Assembly (NCBI GenBank): GCA_012514235.1
Contig: JAAZAR010000072.1
Span: forward strand, 1 to 33,210
DNA length: 33,210 nucleotides
Reading direction: 5' to 3'
From: Actinomycetota bacterium
Lineage (GTDB): Bacteria; Actinomycetota; Thermoleophilia; UBA2241
This document shows, piece by piece, positions 8,216 to 16,908 of this stretch (position 1 is the stretch's first letter; each line of letters begins with the position of its first letter). The position numbers and the translations under genes are program-made. The notes beneath the pieces were generated by a model. That model worked only from the letters and a program-made list of their open reading frames with translations, was not told where the DNA came from and ran no database searches.

Positions 8216-9612
8216 CCGAGCCGACCTGCCAGGCGCCGGAGGCGCGCCCCATCCTCACGACCGAGGCGCGCCTCGCGCTCCGCGTGCTGAGCGACGACGA
8301 TGTCGCGCGCGTGCATGCAGCTGCTCTCGAGCTGCTGGGCGCCGAGGGAGCCGCGGCCGAAGCCGCGGCCCGGACGGCGCCCTTCGCCGTCATCCTCGCC
8401 GGCCGCGTGCCCGAGCACGACGTGGCGCTCGGCGCCGGGAGGGTGTGGCTCTCCGCCGGCGCCGCGACCGCCGGGCCAGCAGGCGTCCCCGAGCGGGTCC
8501 GCCCTCTGGCCGGTGGGGATCACCTGCCGGCGACAGTCGCCGACCTGGACGACGCCGTGAAGCTCGCCGATGCGCTGCCGGAGGTGGCCGTCCTCGCCGG
8601 TCCTCCGCTGCGTGCGGCCGGCCTGTCCGTTCTGGCGGCGATCGGCCGCTGTCTGACCGGCTCCAGCAAGCACGTCATGACGGGCATGGTGACGACTGCC
8701 CACGAAGCCGAGGCCGCGGTCGAGCTGGCTGCGACGGTAGCCGGGTCCGCTGACGAGGTGCGCCGCCGCCCGCCGCTGTCGCTCTGCGGCGGCGCGGAGG
8801 CTCTGGAGGCTGCGCTCGTCTTCGCGCGCGCCGGCCTGCCCGTCGGTCTGGTCCTCACACCGGCTGACGCCGCCAAGGGCGCGCCGACGCCGTCGTCGAC
8901 CGCCGGGACGGCGGGTCCGACGGCAGCCGACCTCGGCGCTGCTCTGGTCCGCCATCATGCCGGCGTGCTTGCCGGCTGCGCGGCCGTCCAGGCTGCGGCT
9001 CCCGGAGCACCGTTCTTCTTCGTCGCCGACGCGGCCGCCGCCGGGCTTCCGCCGGCCGGGCCGACTGCGTCGCTCTTCCAGCTCGCCTCCGTACAGGTGG
9101 CGGCGCACGTCGGGCTGCCGATCGTCGCCGGGGGCCTGCGCACCACCAGCCACGAGCCTGACTGGCAGGCCTGCCAGCAGGACGCCTTCGTGGCGATGAC
9201 GACGACTGCATCGGGCGCCGATGTGACCGGCGGAGCCGGTCTGCTCGGCGCTGCCGGCGCCTTCAGCCCGCAGCAGCTCGTCATGGATACCGAGGTCTTC
9301 AGCTGGAACGCGTCCATCGCCGCCGGCATCCGCGTGGAAGACGAGACCATCGCTCTGGACGCCATCAAGCAGGTCGGCATCGGCGGCAACTACCTCGGCC
9401 ATCGCCATACGCGCCGCCACATGAAAGAGGTGTGGCGGCCCCGCCTGCTCGACAGGAGCATGTGGGACGCATGGATCGCCTCCGGGCGCGAAGGCGCCTA
9501 CGAGAAGGCGACAGCCCTCGCGCGGCAGCTGCTCGCCGAGCACACTCCCGTGCCGCTCGGCGCCGAGGCCCGCGGAGTGATCGAGCGCATCATCGCGGGC
9601 CCGGGTCTCTAA
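8212..9612 (+). CDS. MttB-superfamily protein, divergent, paralog B2
   Basis: A 466-aa diverged member of the family; GTG 8212 overlaps the A2 stop by 4 nt. The C-terminal third matches B1 well (GLPIVAGGLRTTSHEPDWQ, HTRRHMKEVWRPRLLDR, YEKATALARQLL), with Arg310 at the pyrrolysine position. The N-terminal part is shortened by about 30 residues after LLGAEG and is very Ala-rich, so the conserved GC.VD segment seen in B1 is missing. The middle region (PADAAKGAPTPSST) is also low-complexity. It may be a specialised or non-catalytic subunit paired with A2. It ends in TAA, the only TAA stop in the window. Confidence 0.85.
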   Translation: MTEPTCQAPEARPILTTEARLALRVLSDDDVARVHAAALELLGAEGAAAEAAARTAPFAVILAGRVPEHDVALGAGRVWLSAGAATAGPAGVPERVRPLAGGDHLPATVADLDDAVKLADALPEVAVLAGPPLRAAGLSVLAAIGRCLTGSSKHVMTGMVTTAHEAEAAVELAATVAGSADEVRRRPPLSLCGGAEALEAALVFARAGLPVGLVLTPADAAKGAPTPSSTAGTAGPTAADLGAALVRHHAGVLAGCAAVQAAAPGAPFFFVADAAAAGLPPAGPTASLFQLASVQVAAHVGLPIVAGGLRTTSHEPDWQACQQDAFVAMTTTASGADVTGGAGLLGAAGAFSPQQLVMDTEVFSWNASIAAGIRVEDETIALDAIKQVGIGGNYLGHRHTRRHMKEVWRPRLLDRSMWDAWIASGREGAYEKATALARQLLAEHTPVPLGAEARGVIERIIAGPGL

Positions 9613-9636
9613 GGCGCGGCGACTGCGGAGCCGCTG

Positions 9637-9642
9637 TACACT
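9637..9642 (+). promoter_or_regulatory. Possible leaderless promoter -10 box (TACACT)
   Basis: TACACT fits TANNNT and lies 8 nt before ATG 9651, the spacing of a leaderless start. It follows the stop of B2 by 24 nt, so it could give the aminomutase/activator/transporter genes their own promoter. No clear -35 box. Confidence 0.4.
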
Positions 9643-9650
9643 CCGTATGC

Positions 9651-9746
9651 ATGGCTGAATCACCCGCCGCGACGCGGAAGTGGACGGGAGTCGAGAAGGG
9701 AGCCGCGAGGATCTGGGGCCTCGCGGAGAAGGAGCGCCAGAGATGA
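9651..9746 (+). CDS. Possible leaderless 31-aa upstream ORF coupled to kamA
   Basis: ATG 9651 opens a 31-codon frame (MAESPAATRKWTGVEKG at the start, LAEKERQR at the end) whose TGA overlaps the ATG of the aminomutase gene (ATGA). The charged peptide has no recognisable domain. Its place between a leaderless-type -10 box and a stop/start overlap suggests it delivers ribosomes to kamA. Confidence 0.35.
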   Translation: MAESPAATRKWTGVEKGAARIWGLAEKERQR

Positions 9747-11038
9747 TCAGAGACCGCAAGGACATCCCACGATTCAAAGACGTCACCGACGAGCAGTGGA
9801 ACGACTACAAGTGGCAGTTGCGCAACCGTCTCACCACCACCGAGGACTTCGAGGAAGTCCTCAACCTCACCGATGCGCAGCGCAAGGACCTCGACGCCTG
9901 CATGGGCAAGTTCCGCGTGAGCGTCACCCCCTACTACGCCTCGCTGATGGATCCGGACGACCCGACGGACCCCGTGCGGATGCAGGCGGTGCCGACGCCG
10001 GCCGAGCTCGTCATCCACGACGAGGACCTCGAGGACGCCGTCTCTGAGGACTTCGACTCCCCCACGCCCCGCATCACGCATCGGTATCCGGATCGCGTGC
10101 TGTTCGTCGTCACCGAGATGTGCAGCATGTACTGCCGTCATTGCACGCGGCGTCGTCTGGTGGGCGGGACCGAGGACATCGTCGCTCAGACGGAGATCGA
10201 CAACGCCATCAAGTACATCGAGCGAGCCACCGAGGTCCGCGACGTGCTCATCAGCGGCGGCGACCCGCTCACGCTCTCGGATGACAAGCTGGAGGACATC
10301 CTCCGTCGCGTCCGTGCCATCGACCACGTCGAGATCATCCGCATCGGATCGCGCATGCCGGTGGTCTGCCCGCAGCGCATCACGCCCGAGCTGGTCGAGA
10401 TGCTGCACAAGTACCACCCGCTGTACTTCAACACACACTTCAACCATCCGCAGGAGTTCACGCCGGAGAGCAAGCTCGCGTGCGACCGTCTCGCTGATGC
10501 CGGCATCAACCTCGGCAACCAGACCGTGCTCATGCGCGGCATCAACGATGATGCGCGCGTGATGAAGAAGCTGTCGCACAAGCTGCTGCAGTACCGCGTC
10601 AAGCCGTACTACTTCTACCAGTGCGACCTGGCGCAGGGCACGGCGCACTTCCGCACCAGCGTCTCCAAGGGCATAGAGATCTACGAGAGCCTGCGCGGCC
10701 ATACGACCGGCTTCGGCGTGCCGACCTACATCATCGACGCCATCGGCGGCGGCGGGAAGACGCCCGTGTTCCCCAACTACGTGATCAGTCACGCGCCCGG
10801 TCAGGTGATCCTGCGCAACTACGAGGGCGTTATCAGCACGTACACCGAGCCCAAGGACTACGTGCCCGGCAAGTGCCACTGTGACGAGTGCGACGACGTG
10901 AAGGAGCGCCTTGGCGTGGCGAGCCTGTTCGAGCCGACGCACGGGCCGACGCTCTCTGAGGTCTGGGACGCGCGGATGCAGAAGGTCGTGGACCGCAAGA
11001 ACCGGATGGCCGACATCTTCGGAGAGGCCACGGTCTGA
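9743..11038 (+). CDS. kamA: L-lysine 2,3-aminomutase (radical SAM, PLP)
   Basis: A 431-aa radical-SAM enzyme of the KamA family, which interconverts L-lysine and L-beta-lysine with SAM, a 4Fe-4S cluster and PLP. The cluster motif is CSMYCRHC (Cys127, 131, 134). The PLP lysine is Lys339 in IGGGGKTPVFPNY. The two aspartates that bind the substrate side-chain amine in the Clostridium subterminale enzyme (D293, D330) align with Asp295 and Asp332, which favours a lysine-type over a glutamate-type substrate. C-terminal zinc-type cysteines are present (CHCDEC, 378-383). ATG 9743 overlaps the small ORF stop; an AAGGAG is upstream. An N-methylated lysine could also be the substrate in this context, which is inference. 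Confidence 0.92.
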   Translation: MIRDRKDIPRFKDVTDEQWNDYKWQLRNRLTTTEDFEEVLNLTDAQRKDLDACMGKFRVSVTPYYASLMDPDDPTDPVRMQAVPTPAELVIHDEDLEDAVSEDFDSPTPRITHRYPDRVLFVVTEMCSMYCRHCTRRRLVGGTEDIVAQTEIDNAIKYIERATEVRDVLISGGDPLTLSDDKLEDILRRVRAIDHVEIIRIGSRMPVVCPQRITPELVEMLHKYHPLYFNTHFNHPQEFTPESKLACDRLADAGINLGNQTVLMRGINDDARVMKKLSHKLLQYRVKPYYFYQCDLAQGTAHFRTSVSKGIEIYESLRGHTTGFGVPTYIIDAIGGGGKTPVFPNYVISHAPGQVILRNYEGVISTYTEPKDYVPGKCHCDECDDVKERLGVASLFEPTHGPTLSEVWDARMQKVVDRKNRMADIFGEATV

Positions 11039-11110
11039 CGCCGAGGACGAGGTCTGACCACTCGGGCTGAGGGGTAGGACCTGGAGGCGTCGCTGCGGTG
11101 CGGCGCGCGA

Positions 11111-11139
11111 GGGCGGGCGGCCGGGAGAGCCGCCCGCCC
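11111..11139 (+). terminator. Strong GC hairpin between kamA and the corrinoid activator gene
   Basis: GGGCGGGCGGC (11111-11121) is perfectly complementary to GCCGCCCGCCC (11129-11139), with a 7-nt loop. There is no T-tract, so it may attenuate or protect mRNA rather than fully terminate. It would lower expression of the downstream activator and transporters relative to kamA. Confidence 0.5.
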
Positions 11140-11165
11140 GACCTCACGCAACACAAGGAGAGACG

Positions 11166-12953
11166 GTGTCGAAAGTCTTCGTCGAGCCCATCGGACTCAC
11201 TCTGACGATCGACGAGCAGGACAACCTGCTCGACGGGCTCATGCGTGCCCAGATCGATATCCCGACGGATTGCGCCGGACGCGGCACCTGCGGCAAATGC
11301 CTGGTGCGCCTCGGCTCCGGCGAACTCACGGCGCCGACCGAACGGGAGCTCAAGCGCATCCCCGAGAAGCTCCGCAACGAAGGATGGCGTCTGGCGTGCC
11401 AGGCGCGTCCGCGCTCCGCCCGCGTCAGCATCGAAGTGCGCGGCACCGCGGGGCAGCGTCGCATCCTGACCACGTCCCAGCTCACGACCGGCGCCGCGCA
11501 CCCGGCAGTACACACGCGATCGGTGCGGCTCGAACCGCCCACGCTGGAGGACAAGCGCTCAGACCTGGAGCGGTTCGACCAGGGCCTGGGCGGCGTCGAA
11601 GTGCCGCTGCATGTGCTCGAGGAGCTCCCGGCGACACTGCGTGAGGGCAAGTGGAACGTCACGGCGACCCTGTACGGGGAGCGCGTGATCGACGTGCACC
11701 CCGGCGACCGCGAGTGCGAGTGCTACGGGGTGGCCGTCGACATCGGCACCTCCAAGGTCATCGCCTACCTGTTCGATCTCGGCAAGGGTGCGCTCATCGA
11801 CCAGGAGGCCATCGAGAACCCTCAGATGCGCTACGGCGAGGACGTCATCAGCCGAATAGCTCACGCCGCGCAGCACAAGGAGACGGCGTTGCTGGCGAGA
11901 GCCGTGCGCGAGGGCATCAACAGCAACCTCAAGGCGCTCTACGAGCGGCAGGACATCGACCTCTCCCACGTCTGCGACATGACGGTGGTCGGCAACACCG
12001 CGATGCATCACCTCGCCCTCGGCCTCTCTCCCGTCGGCCTCGGCCAGGCGCCGTTCGCGCCGGCGACCGCCGAGCCGCTCACCTTGAAGGCGAGCGAGCT
12101 CGGCATCGACATGAACCCGGACGGAGGCGTGCACTTCCCGCCCCCCATCGCCGGGTTCGTCGGCTCCGACGCGCTGGCCGTGGTCGCGGCCACGCATCTC
12201 GCGGACAAGCAGAAGCCGAGCATGGCGATCGACATCGGCACCAACACCGAGATCGCGCTCACGCACGACGGACGCGTGACGGTCACGAGTTGCGCGTCGG
12301 GCCCGGCGTTCGAGGGCTACCAGATCCGCAACGGGATGAAGGCGGTGGCCGGCGCCATCGAGCGCGTCAGGATCGACGAGAACGGCGAGGCGGTCGAGCT
12401 GGCGACGATCACCGGCGCCGACCCCATCGGCATCTGCGGGTCGGGCGTCGTCGATCTCCTCGCAGGTCTCGTCCATGCGGGCGTGATCGACAAGAGCGGG
12501 CGCATGGACGCCGGGCATCCTCGCGTGCGACGCGGTGAGGAGGGCGCCGAGTACCTGCTCACCGTCGGCCCGCACGGCGACATCGTCTTCACGCAGCACG
12601 ACGTGCGGAGCCTCCAGCTCGCCAAGGGCGCGATCAACTCGGGCTGGGAGCTCCTCATGCAGACGCTGGACGTGTCGCTCGACGAACTCGACACGGTGTT
12701 CATCGCCGGCGCATTCGGCAACTACCTGGACCTGGCCGCGGCCCAGTACCTCGGCCTGTTCCCGCCGGTCGAGACGGAACGCGTCGCGTTCGTCGGCAAC
12801 GCCGCCGGCGTGGGAGCGCAGATGGCGCTCATCGACGTCGGGGCGCGGAGCCGCATGGCAGAGGTGCGCGACCGCATCCAGTTCCTCGACCTCGCGACGG
12901 ACAAGCGCTTTCTGGACGTCTTCTCGCATCGATTGGGGTTCAGTACCGATTGA
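11166..12953 (+). CDS. Corrinoid protein reductive activator, RACo/RamA-like (2Fe-2S plus ASKHA ATPase)
   Basis: A 595-aa protein with an N-terminal 2Fe-2S ferredoxin domain (Cys36, 42, 45 in DCAGRGTCGKC, and Cys78), a middle linker region, and a C-terminal ASKHA-type ATPase domain of the DUF4445 family (AVDIGTSKVIAYLFD near 193, AIDIGTNTEIAL near 355, GAFGNYLDL near 515). This is the architecture of RACo, which uses ATP to drive reduction of inactive Co(II) corrinoid to Co(I); archaeal RamA instead has C-terminal 4Fe-4S clusters. GTG 11166 has AAGGAG at 11155-11160. It would keep the corrinoid partners of the MttB-family enzymes active. Its TGA overlaps the TTG start of the first transporter. 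Confidence 0.92.
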   Translation: MSKVFVEPIGLTLTIDEQDNLLDGLMRAQIDIPTDCAGRGTCGKCLVRLGSGELTAPTERELKRIPEKLRNEGWRLACQARPRSARVSIEVRGTAGQRRILTTSQLTTGAAHPAVHTRSVRLEPPTLEDKRSDLERFDQGLGGVEVPLHVLEELPATLREGKWNVTATLYGERVIDVHPGDRECECYGVAVDIGTSKVIAYLFDLGKGALIDQEAIENPQMRYGEDVISRIAHAAQHKETALLARAVREGINSNLKALYERQDIDLSHVCDMTVVGNTAMHHLALGLSPVGLGQAPFAPATAEPLTLKASELGIDMNPDGGVHFPPPIAGFVGSDALAVVAATHLADKQKPSMAIDIGTNTEIALTHDGRVTVTSCASGPAFEGYQIRNGMKAVAGAIERVRIDENGEAVELATITGADPIGICGSGVVDLLAGLVHAGVIDKSGRMDAGHPRVRRGEEGAEYLLTVGPHGDIVFTQHDVRSLQLAKGAINSGWELLMQTLDVSLDELDTVFIAGAFGNYLDLAAAQYLGLFPPVETERVAFVGNAAGVGAQMALIDVGARSRMAEVRDRIQFLDLATDKRFLDVFSHRLGFSTD

Positions 12954-13915
12954 CCGGTGAGAGGACGTCGACGGGACCCGCGTCGGAGGCGGTGGGACCC
13001 ACGGGCGCCGATCACCGGGTACGGGGGTACGCGGAGATCGCCTCGTCGTCGCTGATCCTCGGCACCTCCGCGACGCTCATCCAGGTGTCGGCGATGCCGG
13101 CCAGTCTGCTCCTGGTGTTGAGGATGGGACTGGCCGGCATCGCGCTCGGGGCAGTGTTCCTCATGACTGGCGGCATCGATGAGATCCGCCGGTCTGGTCG
13201 CCTGCGCCGGGTGAGCCTGCTCGGCGTCGTGGTGGCGCTCGAGATGATCTTCTACTTCGCCTCGATCCGGACGTCGAACGTCACGGTAGGGGTCTCGCTC
13301 GAGTACATGGCGCCGGTCTGGGTCGCGCTGCTGGCGCCGCTGCTGCTGCGCACCCGGCGCCAACGGGTCGACATGGTCGCCGTCGCCGTCGCCGTGGGCG
13401 GCATGGCGCTGCTGGTGCTGCCCGCGGCGACGGCAGCGAACGGTGGCGTCACGCTGCCAGGCGTGGTCTTCGGGCTCCTGGCCGGATTCATGTTCGCCGC
13501 CGCCATGATGCTGGTCAGCAGCATGAGCGAGACCGGCATCCGAGGGTCCACGTTCGCCTTGGCCTACTGCATCGGGACCGTGGTGCTCTTCACCCCGCTC
13601 GCCGTCTGGCAGACGGCGGGCAGCGACTATCAGCTGACGTGGACCGACGCCTGGATCGTCGTCGTCAACGGACTCGTGTACACGGCCCTCTGCTTCAGCC
13701 TCTTCACCGATGGTCTGCGGTACGTGCGTGTCGAGCACGCGGGCATCCTGGGCTATCTGGAGCCTGTGACCTCGCCGCTCTGGGCGTTCCTGCTGATCGG
13801 CGAGACGCCGCCGTGGACCGCGTATGCGGGCGGCGCGCTGATCGTGGCGGCCGGGATCCTCGTCATCGCGTTCGGCAAGAGCGAGAAGGACCGGATTCTG
13901 GAGCCGCTCGCGTGA
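12950..13915 (+). CDS. EamA/DMT-family transporter 1
   Basis: A 321-aa integral membrane protein with about ten hydrophobic segments in two EamA repeats. The second repeat ends with HAGILGYLEPVTSPL and a GGALIVAAGILVI helix, typical of EamA. TTG 12950 overlaps the preceding stop (TTGA) and lacks a Shine-Dalgarno; a GTG near 12990 after GGAGG is an alternative start. The ~25 residues before the first helix are hydrophilic. DMT transporters export or import small metabolites; which one cannot be read here. Confidence 0.88.
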   Translation: MTGERTSTGPASEAVGPTGADHRVRGYAEIASSSLILGTSATLIQVSAMPASLLLVLRMGLAGIALGAVFLMTGGIDEIRRSGRLRRVSLLGVVVALEMIFYFASIRTSNVTVGVSLEYMAPVWVALLAPLLLRTRRQRVDMVAVAVAVGGMALLVLPAATAANGGVTLPGVVFGLLAGFMFAAAMMLVSSMSETGIRGSTFALAYCIGTVVLFTPLAVWQTAGSDYQLTWTDAWIVVVNGLVYTALCFSLFTDGLRYVRVEHAGILGYLEPVTSPLWAFLLIGETPPWTAYAGGALIVAAGILVIAFGKSEKDRILEPLA

Positions 13916-14916
13916 CCACCCCGGACGCGATGCTCGTCGAGGCGGATCCGGTGTCGGTCGCCGGCGCGGGGCACCGGCGCGTCGGCGTGCCGGGCGGCGA
14001 CGAGGCCGGCCCACCGCCCGACCGCATCCGGGGGTACCTCGAGGTCGGCCTGGCCAGTCTGGCGAACGGCAGCATCGGGGTCATGGTCACCTATGCCGAC
14101 ATGCCGGCCGCGATGCTGCTTTGCCTGCGGATGGTCTTCGCGGCCGCTGCGCTGGGCGCCGTCGTGCTGGCCACCGGCAGCTGGCGAGACCTCCGCACGC
14201 CCGGCGCCCCGCTCCGCGTGCTCGGGATCAGCGTCGCGCTGTCGCTCAATCTGATCCTGTACTTCCTCGCGATCCGCTCCACGGGCGTGGCAGTGGCGAT
14301 CTTCCTGAGCTACCTGGCTCCCGTCTACCTCGCGTTCGTGGCGCCGCGCATCCTGCACGAGAAGACCGAGCCGGTGGTGTACCTTGCGCTCGCCGTCGGT
14401 CTTGTCGGCATGGTGCTGATTCTGGTCCCGGGTCTGGCGCTCGACGGGGTCCGGCTCTCGGCCGGCGGTCTGTTCTTCGCGTGGGCGGCCGGCGTCATGT
14501 ATGCCGTGTACCTGTTGTTCGCCAAGAGCCTGCGGGCGCTGCACGTGCGGAGCACGCCCGTCGTCTTCACCCAGAGCGCCTTCACTGCGCTGGTGATGCT
14601 CGTTCCGGGCCTCCTGGCCGTCAACGCCGCGCACTACGACTACACGGGAATCGACCTGGTGATGGCGGCGTTGCTCGGCCTGCTGACGACCGCCTTCAGC
14701 TTCAGCTTGTTCATGGACGGTCTGCACTACATCCGGGTCCAACACGCCGGGATCATCGCCTACGTGGAGCCGGTGAGCGCCCCTCTCTACGCGCTCGTCC
14801 TGCTCGGCCAGGTGCCGAGCGGATGGACGATCGCCGGCGGGGCGCTGATCGTGGCTGCGGGGATCCTCGTGGTGCTGTACGCTCGTGGTGAACCCGAGCT
14901 GGAGCTGCTCGGATGA
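13912..14916 (+). CDS. EamA/DMT-family transporter 2
   Basis: A 334-aa EamA protein, ten predicted membrane segments, with a longer hydrophilic N-terminus of about 40 residues before GYLEVGLASLANG. The second repeat has HAGIIAYVEPVSAPLYALVLLG. GTG 13912 overlaps the previous stop (GTGA). Its own stop overlaps a tiny bridging ORF at 14913. Probable membrane carrier for a small amine or amino acid; substrate inferred only from context. Confidence 0.88.
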   Translation: MTTPDAMLVEADPVSVAGAGHRRVGVPGGDEAGPPPDRIRGYLEVGLASLANGSIGVMVTYADMPAAMLLCLRMVFAAAALGAVVLATGSWRDLRTPGAPLRVLGISVALSLNLILYFLAIRSTGVAVAIFLSYLAPVYLAFVAPRILHEKTEPVVYLALAVGLVGMVLILVPGLALDGVRLSAGGLFFAWAAGVMYAVYLLFAKSLRALHVRSTPVVFTQSAFTALVMLVPGLLAVNAAHYDYTGIDLVMAALLGLLTTAFSFSLFMDGLHYIRVQHAGIIAYVEPVSAPLYALVLLGQVPSGWTIAGGALIVAAGILVVLYARGEPELELLG

Positions 14917-14939
14917 CCGTGTCGGGGGGCGCGGAGTGA
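14913..14939 (+). CDS. Eight-codon bridging ORF between transporters 2 and 3
   Basis: ATG 14913 overlaps the stop of transporter 2 (ATGA) and runs ATG-ACC-GTG-TCG-GGG-GGC-GCG-GAG to a TGA that overlaps the GTG 14936 of transporter 3 (GTGA). It encodes MTVSGGAE. A peptide this short is unlikely to function; the double overlap suggests it carries terminating ribosomes to the next start. Confidence 0.4.
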   Translation: MTVSGGAE

Positions 14940-15973
14940 GCACGCAGCCATGGAGGCGTCAGCAGCCGGCGCCCGGAGCGCCGAGACGTGCGCAGTCGGC
15001 CCGGCCTGACCGCCGCCGGCCCCTTGCCGTCCTCAAGGGGCGGACGGGGCGAGGGCGCGAGCCGGGGTCTGTGCCGCGCCGCGGCGATCCTGCGGGCTAC
15101 GCGCTGGTCGTCGGGTCGTACCTCCTGTTCAGCCTCACCCCGGTCCTCATGGCCTGGACGACCATCCCGACCAGCCTCGCGCTGGTGGTGCGCTACGCGA
15201 TCGCCGCAGGGGTGTTGCTGCTGGTCTTCTGGCGACGCCGGCCGCTGGCGGGCGTGTTCCGTCCGGGCGTCTGGCAGCGGTTCCTTCTCATGGCCGCGCT
15301 CGATGCCTCGCAGGCCTTCGCTTACTTCTACGCCGTGCGCGAGCTCGGCGTGGCGGTCGCCACCTTCATCTACTACCTCCAGCCGCTGTGGGTGGCGCTG
15401 CTCGCGCCGCGCATCCTGCACGTCGCCACCGAGCGTGTCGTCTACATCGCCATGCCGATCGCCTTCGCGGGGCTGGCGCTCGTGCTCGGACCCTCCTTCT
15501 CGCAGACCGTGACCCTCTCGCTGCCCGGGGTGGCCGCGGCGCTGCTGGGGGGCGTCGGCTTCGCCCTGTTCCAGGTCGGCATCAAGCGGCAGACGCGCGA
15601 GGTCTCCAGTATCTCCACCGTCATCGTGATGTGCCTGCTGGACGGGTTGTTCCTCCTGCCGGCGGCGATCTGGGCGACCACGGGTGCCGGTGTGGTCTTC
15701 GAGACGCGAGACGTCCTCGCCGTGGTGCTCATCGGAGTGCTCACCACGGCGCTTGCGTTCACCATGTGGGTGGAAGGCGTGGCACGGGTCCGCGTGCAGC
15801 ACGCCTCGATCCTCGGGCTGCTCAACGCCGTCGGGTCTCCCGTCTTCGCGTTCGTGCTGCTCGGGCAGGGACTCCCGCTCTGGACCGCGGCGGGAGGCGC
15901 GCTCATCCTGGCGTCTGGCGCGCTCGTGGTGCTGCGAGGCTCGGGAGAGCCTGAGCCGGAGCCGCCGCTATGA
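14936..15973 (+). CDS. EamA/DMT-family transporter 3
   Basis: A 345-aa EamA protein if GTG 14936 is used. That start gives a ~55-residue Arg/Pro-rich N-terminus; a GTG near 15070 (before PRRGDPAGYALV) would match its paralogs better in length. Ten hydrophobic segments follow (YALVVGSYLLFSLTPVL is the first). The second repeat has HASILGLLNAVGSPVFAFVLLG, in which the usual EP pair is replaced by NA. The C-terminal tail EPEPEPPL is nearly the same as in transporter 4, pointing to recent duplication. Confidence 0.82.
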   Translation: MSTQPWRRQQPAPGAPRRAQSARPDRRRPLAVLKGRTGRGREPGSVPRRGDPAGYALVVGSYLLFSLTPVLMAWTTIPTSLALVVRYAIAAGVLLLVFWRRRPLAGVFRPGVWQRFLLMAALDASQAFAYFYAVRELGVAVATFIYYLQPLWVALLAPRILHVATERVVYIAMPIAFAGLALVLGPSFSQTVTLSLPGVAAALLGGVGFALFQVGIKRQTREVSSISTVIVMCLLDGLFLLPAAIWATTGAGVVFETRDVLAVVLIGVLTTALAFTMWVEGVARVRVQHASILGLLNAVGSPVFAFVLLGQGLPLWTAAGGALILASGALVVLRGSGEPEPEPPL

Positions 15974-16908
15974 GCACCGTGCGCCACTCAGCCGCCTCCG
16001 GCGTCGAGGAGGCTCGCCGCGACCTCACGGCCTACGGCCTGGTCGCGGGATGCTTCATCCTGGTGGCACTCAGCGGCGTGCTCGTGAGCTGGGCGGACGC
16101 GCCCTCGAGCGTGCTGCTGGTGCTGCGGCTCGTCATCGCGGCAACCGTCCTGGGTGTGGTGTTCGCGCGCCGGCACCCGTTCCGGACGTTCCTCCGGCGT
16201 GACCTGTGGCCGCGGTTCATCCTCATGGGCCTGCTGGACGGCGGGTCGTTGCTGGCCTACTTCTACGCCATACGTGCATCCGGCGTGGCGGTGGCCACCT
16301 TCCTGCTCTTCGTCCAGCCCGTCTGGGTGGCGCTGCTCGCTCCCCGGCTGCTGAAGGCTCCGACCGAGAAGCTCGTCTACCTCTCGCTGGGCGTGGCGCT
16401 GGCTGGGCTCGCCGTGATCCTGGCTCCCGGGTTCAGCGGGCACGTGACGCTGTCCGTCGCCGGCGTGGCCGCAGGCCTGGCCGCCGGCGTCCTGTACGCG
16501 TTCTTCCAGCTTCTGGTCAAGGACCTGACCCGCGAGTTGCCCAGCACGACGATCGTCACGCTCGAGTGCACGCTCGACGCCGTCGTCATACTCCCGCTCG
16601 CCCTCTGGCAGTTCGTCGCGCTCGACGTGACGCTCACCAGCCGGGACTGGACGTCCGCCCTCGTTCTCGGACTCGTCTGTACCGCCCTCGCCTACTCGAT
16701 CTGGGTGGAGGGCGTGGCGAGGATCCCAGTGCAGCACAGCTCCATCCTCGGATTCCTCACGCCCGTCGTTGCGCCGCTGTTCGCCTGGATGCTCGTCGGA
16801 GAGCGGATCGCGCCCGTCGTCGCGCTCGGCGGCACGCTGATCCTCGTCGCCGGTGCTCTCGTCGTGCTGTACGGCGATCCGGAGGTCGAGCCGGAGCCGC
16901 CGCTGTGA
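15970..16908 (+). CDS. EamA/DMT-family transporter 4
   Basis: A 312-aa EamA protein; ATG 15970 overlaps the previous stop (ATGA). About ten membrane segments, starting at YGLVAGCFILVAL. The second repeat has HSSILGFLTPVVAPLFAWMLVGE, with TP in place of EP. The tail VEPEPPL resembles that of transporter 3, and the two share the LMxxLDxxxxxAYFYAxRxxGVAVATF segment near residue 80-100. Together they look like the youngest pair in the array. Confidence 0.88.
   Translation: MSTVRHSAASGVEEARRDLTAYGLVAGCFILVALSGVLVSWADAPSSVLLVLRLVIAATVLGVVFARRHPFRTFLRRDLWPRFILMGLLDGGSLLAYFYAIRASGVAVATFLLFVQPVWVALLAPRLLKAPTEKLVYLSLGVALAGLAVILAPGFSGHVTLSVAGVAAGLAAGVLYAFFQLLVKDLTRELPSTTIVTLECTLDAVVILPLALWQFVALDVTLTSRDWTSALVLGLVCTALAYSIWVEGVARIPVQHSSILGFLTPVVAPLFAWMLVGERIAPVVALGGTLILVAGALVVLYGDPEVEPEPPL

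Noticed and set aside
7441..9612. 723-codon frame extending B2 upstream
   Set aside because: The first ~257 codons overlap A2 in another frame; the GTG at 8212 coupled to the A2 stop gives the family-like N-terminus.
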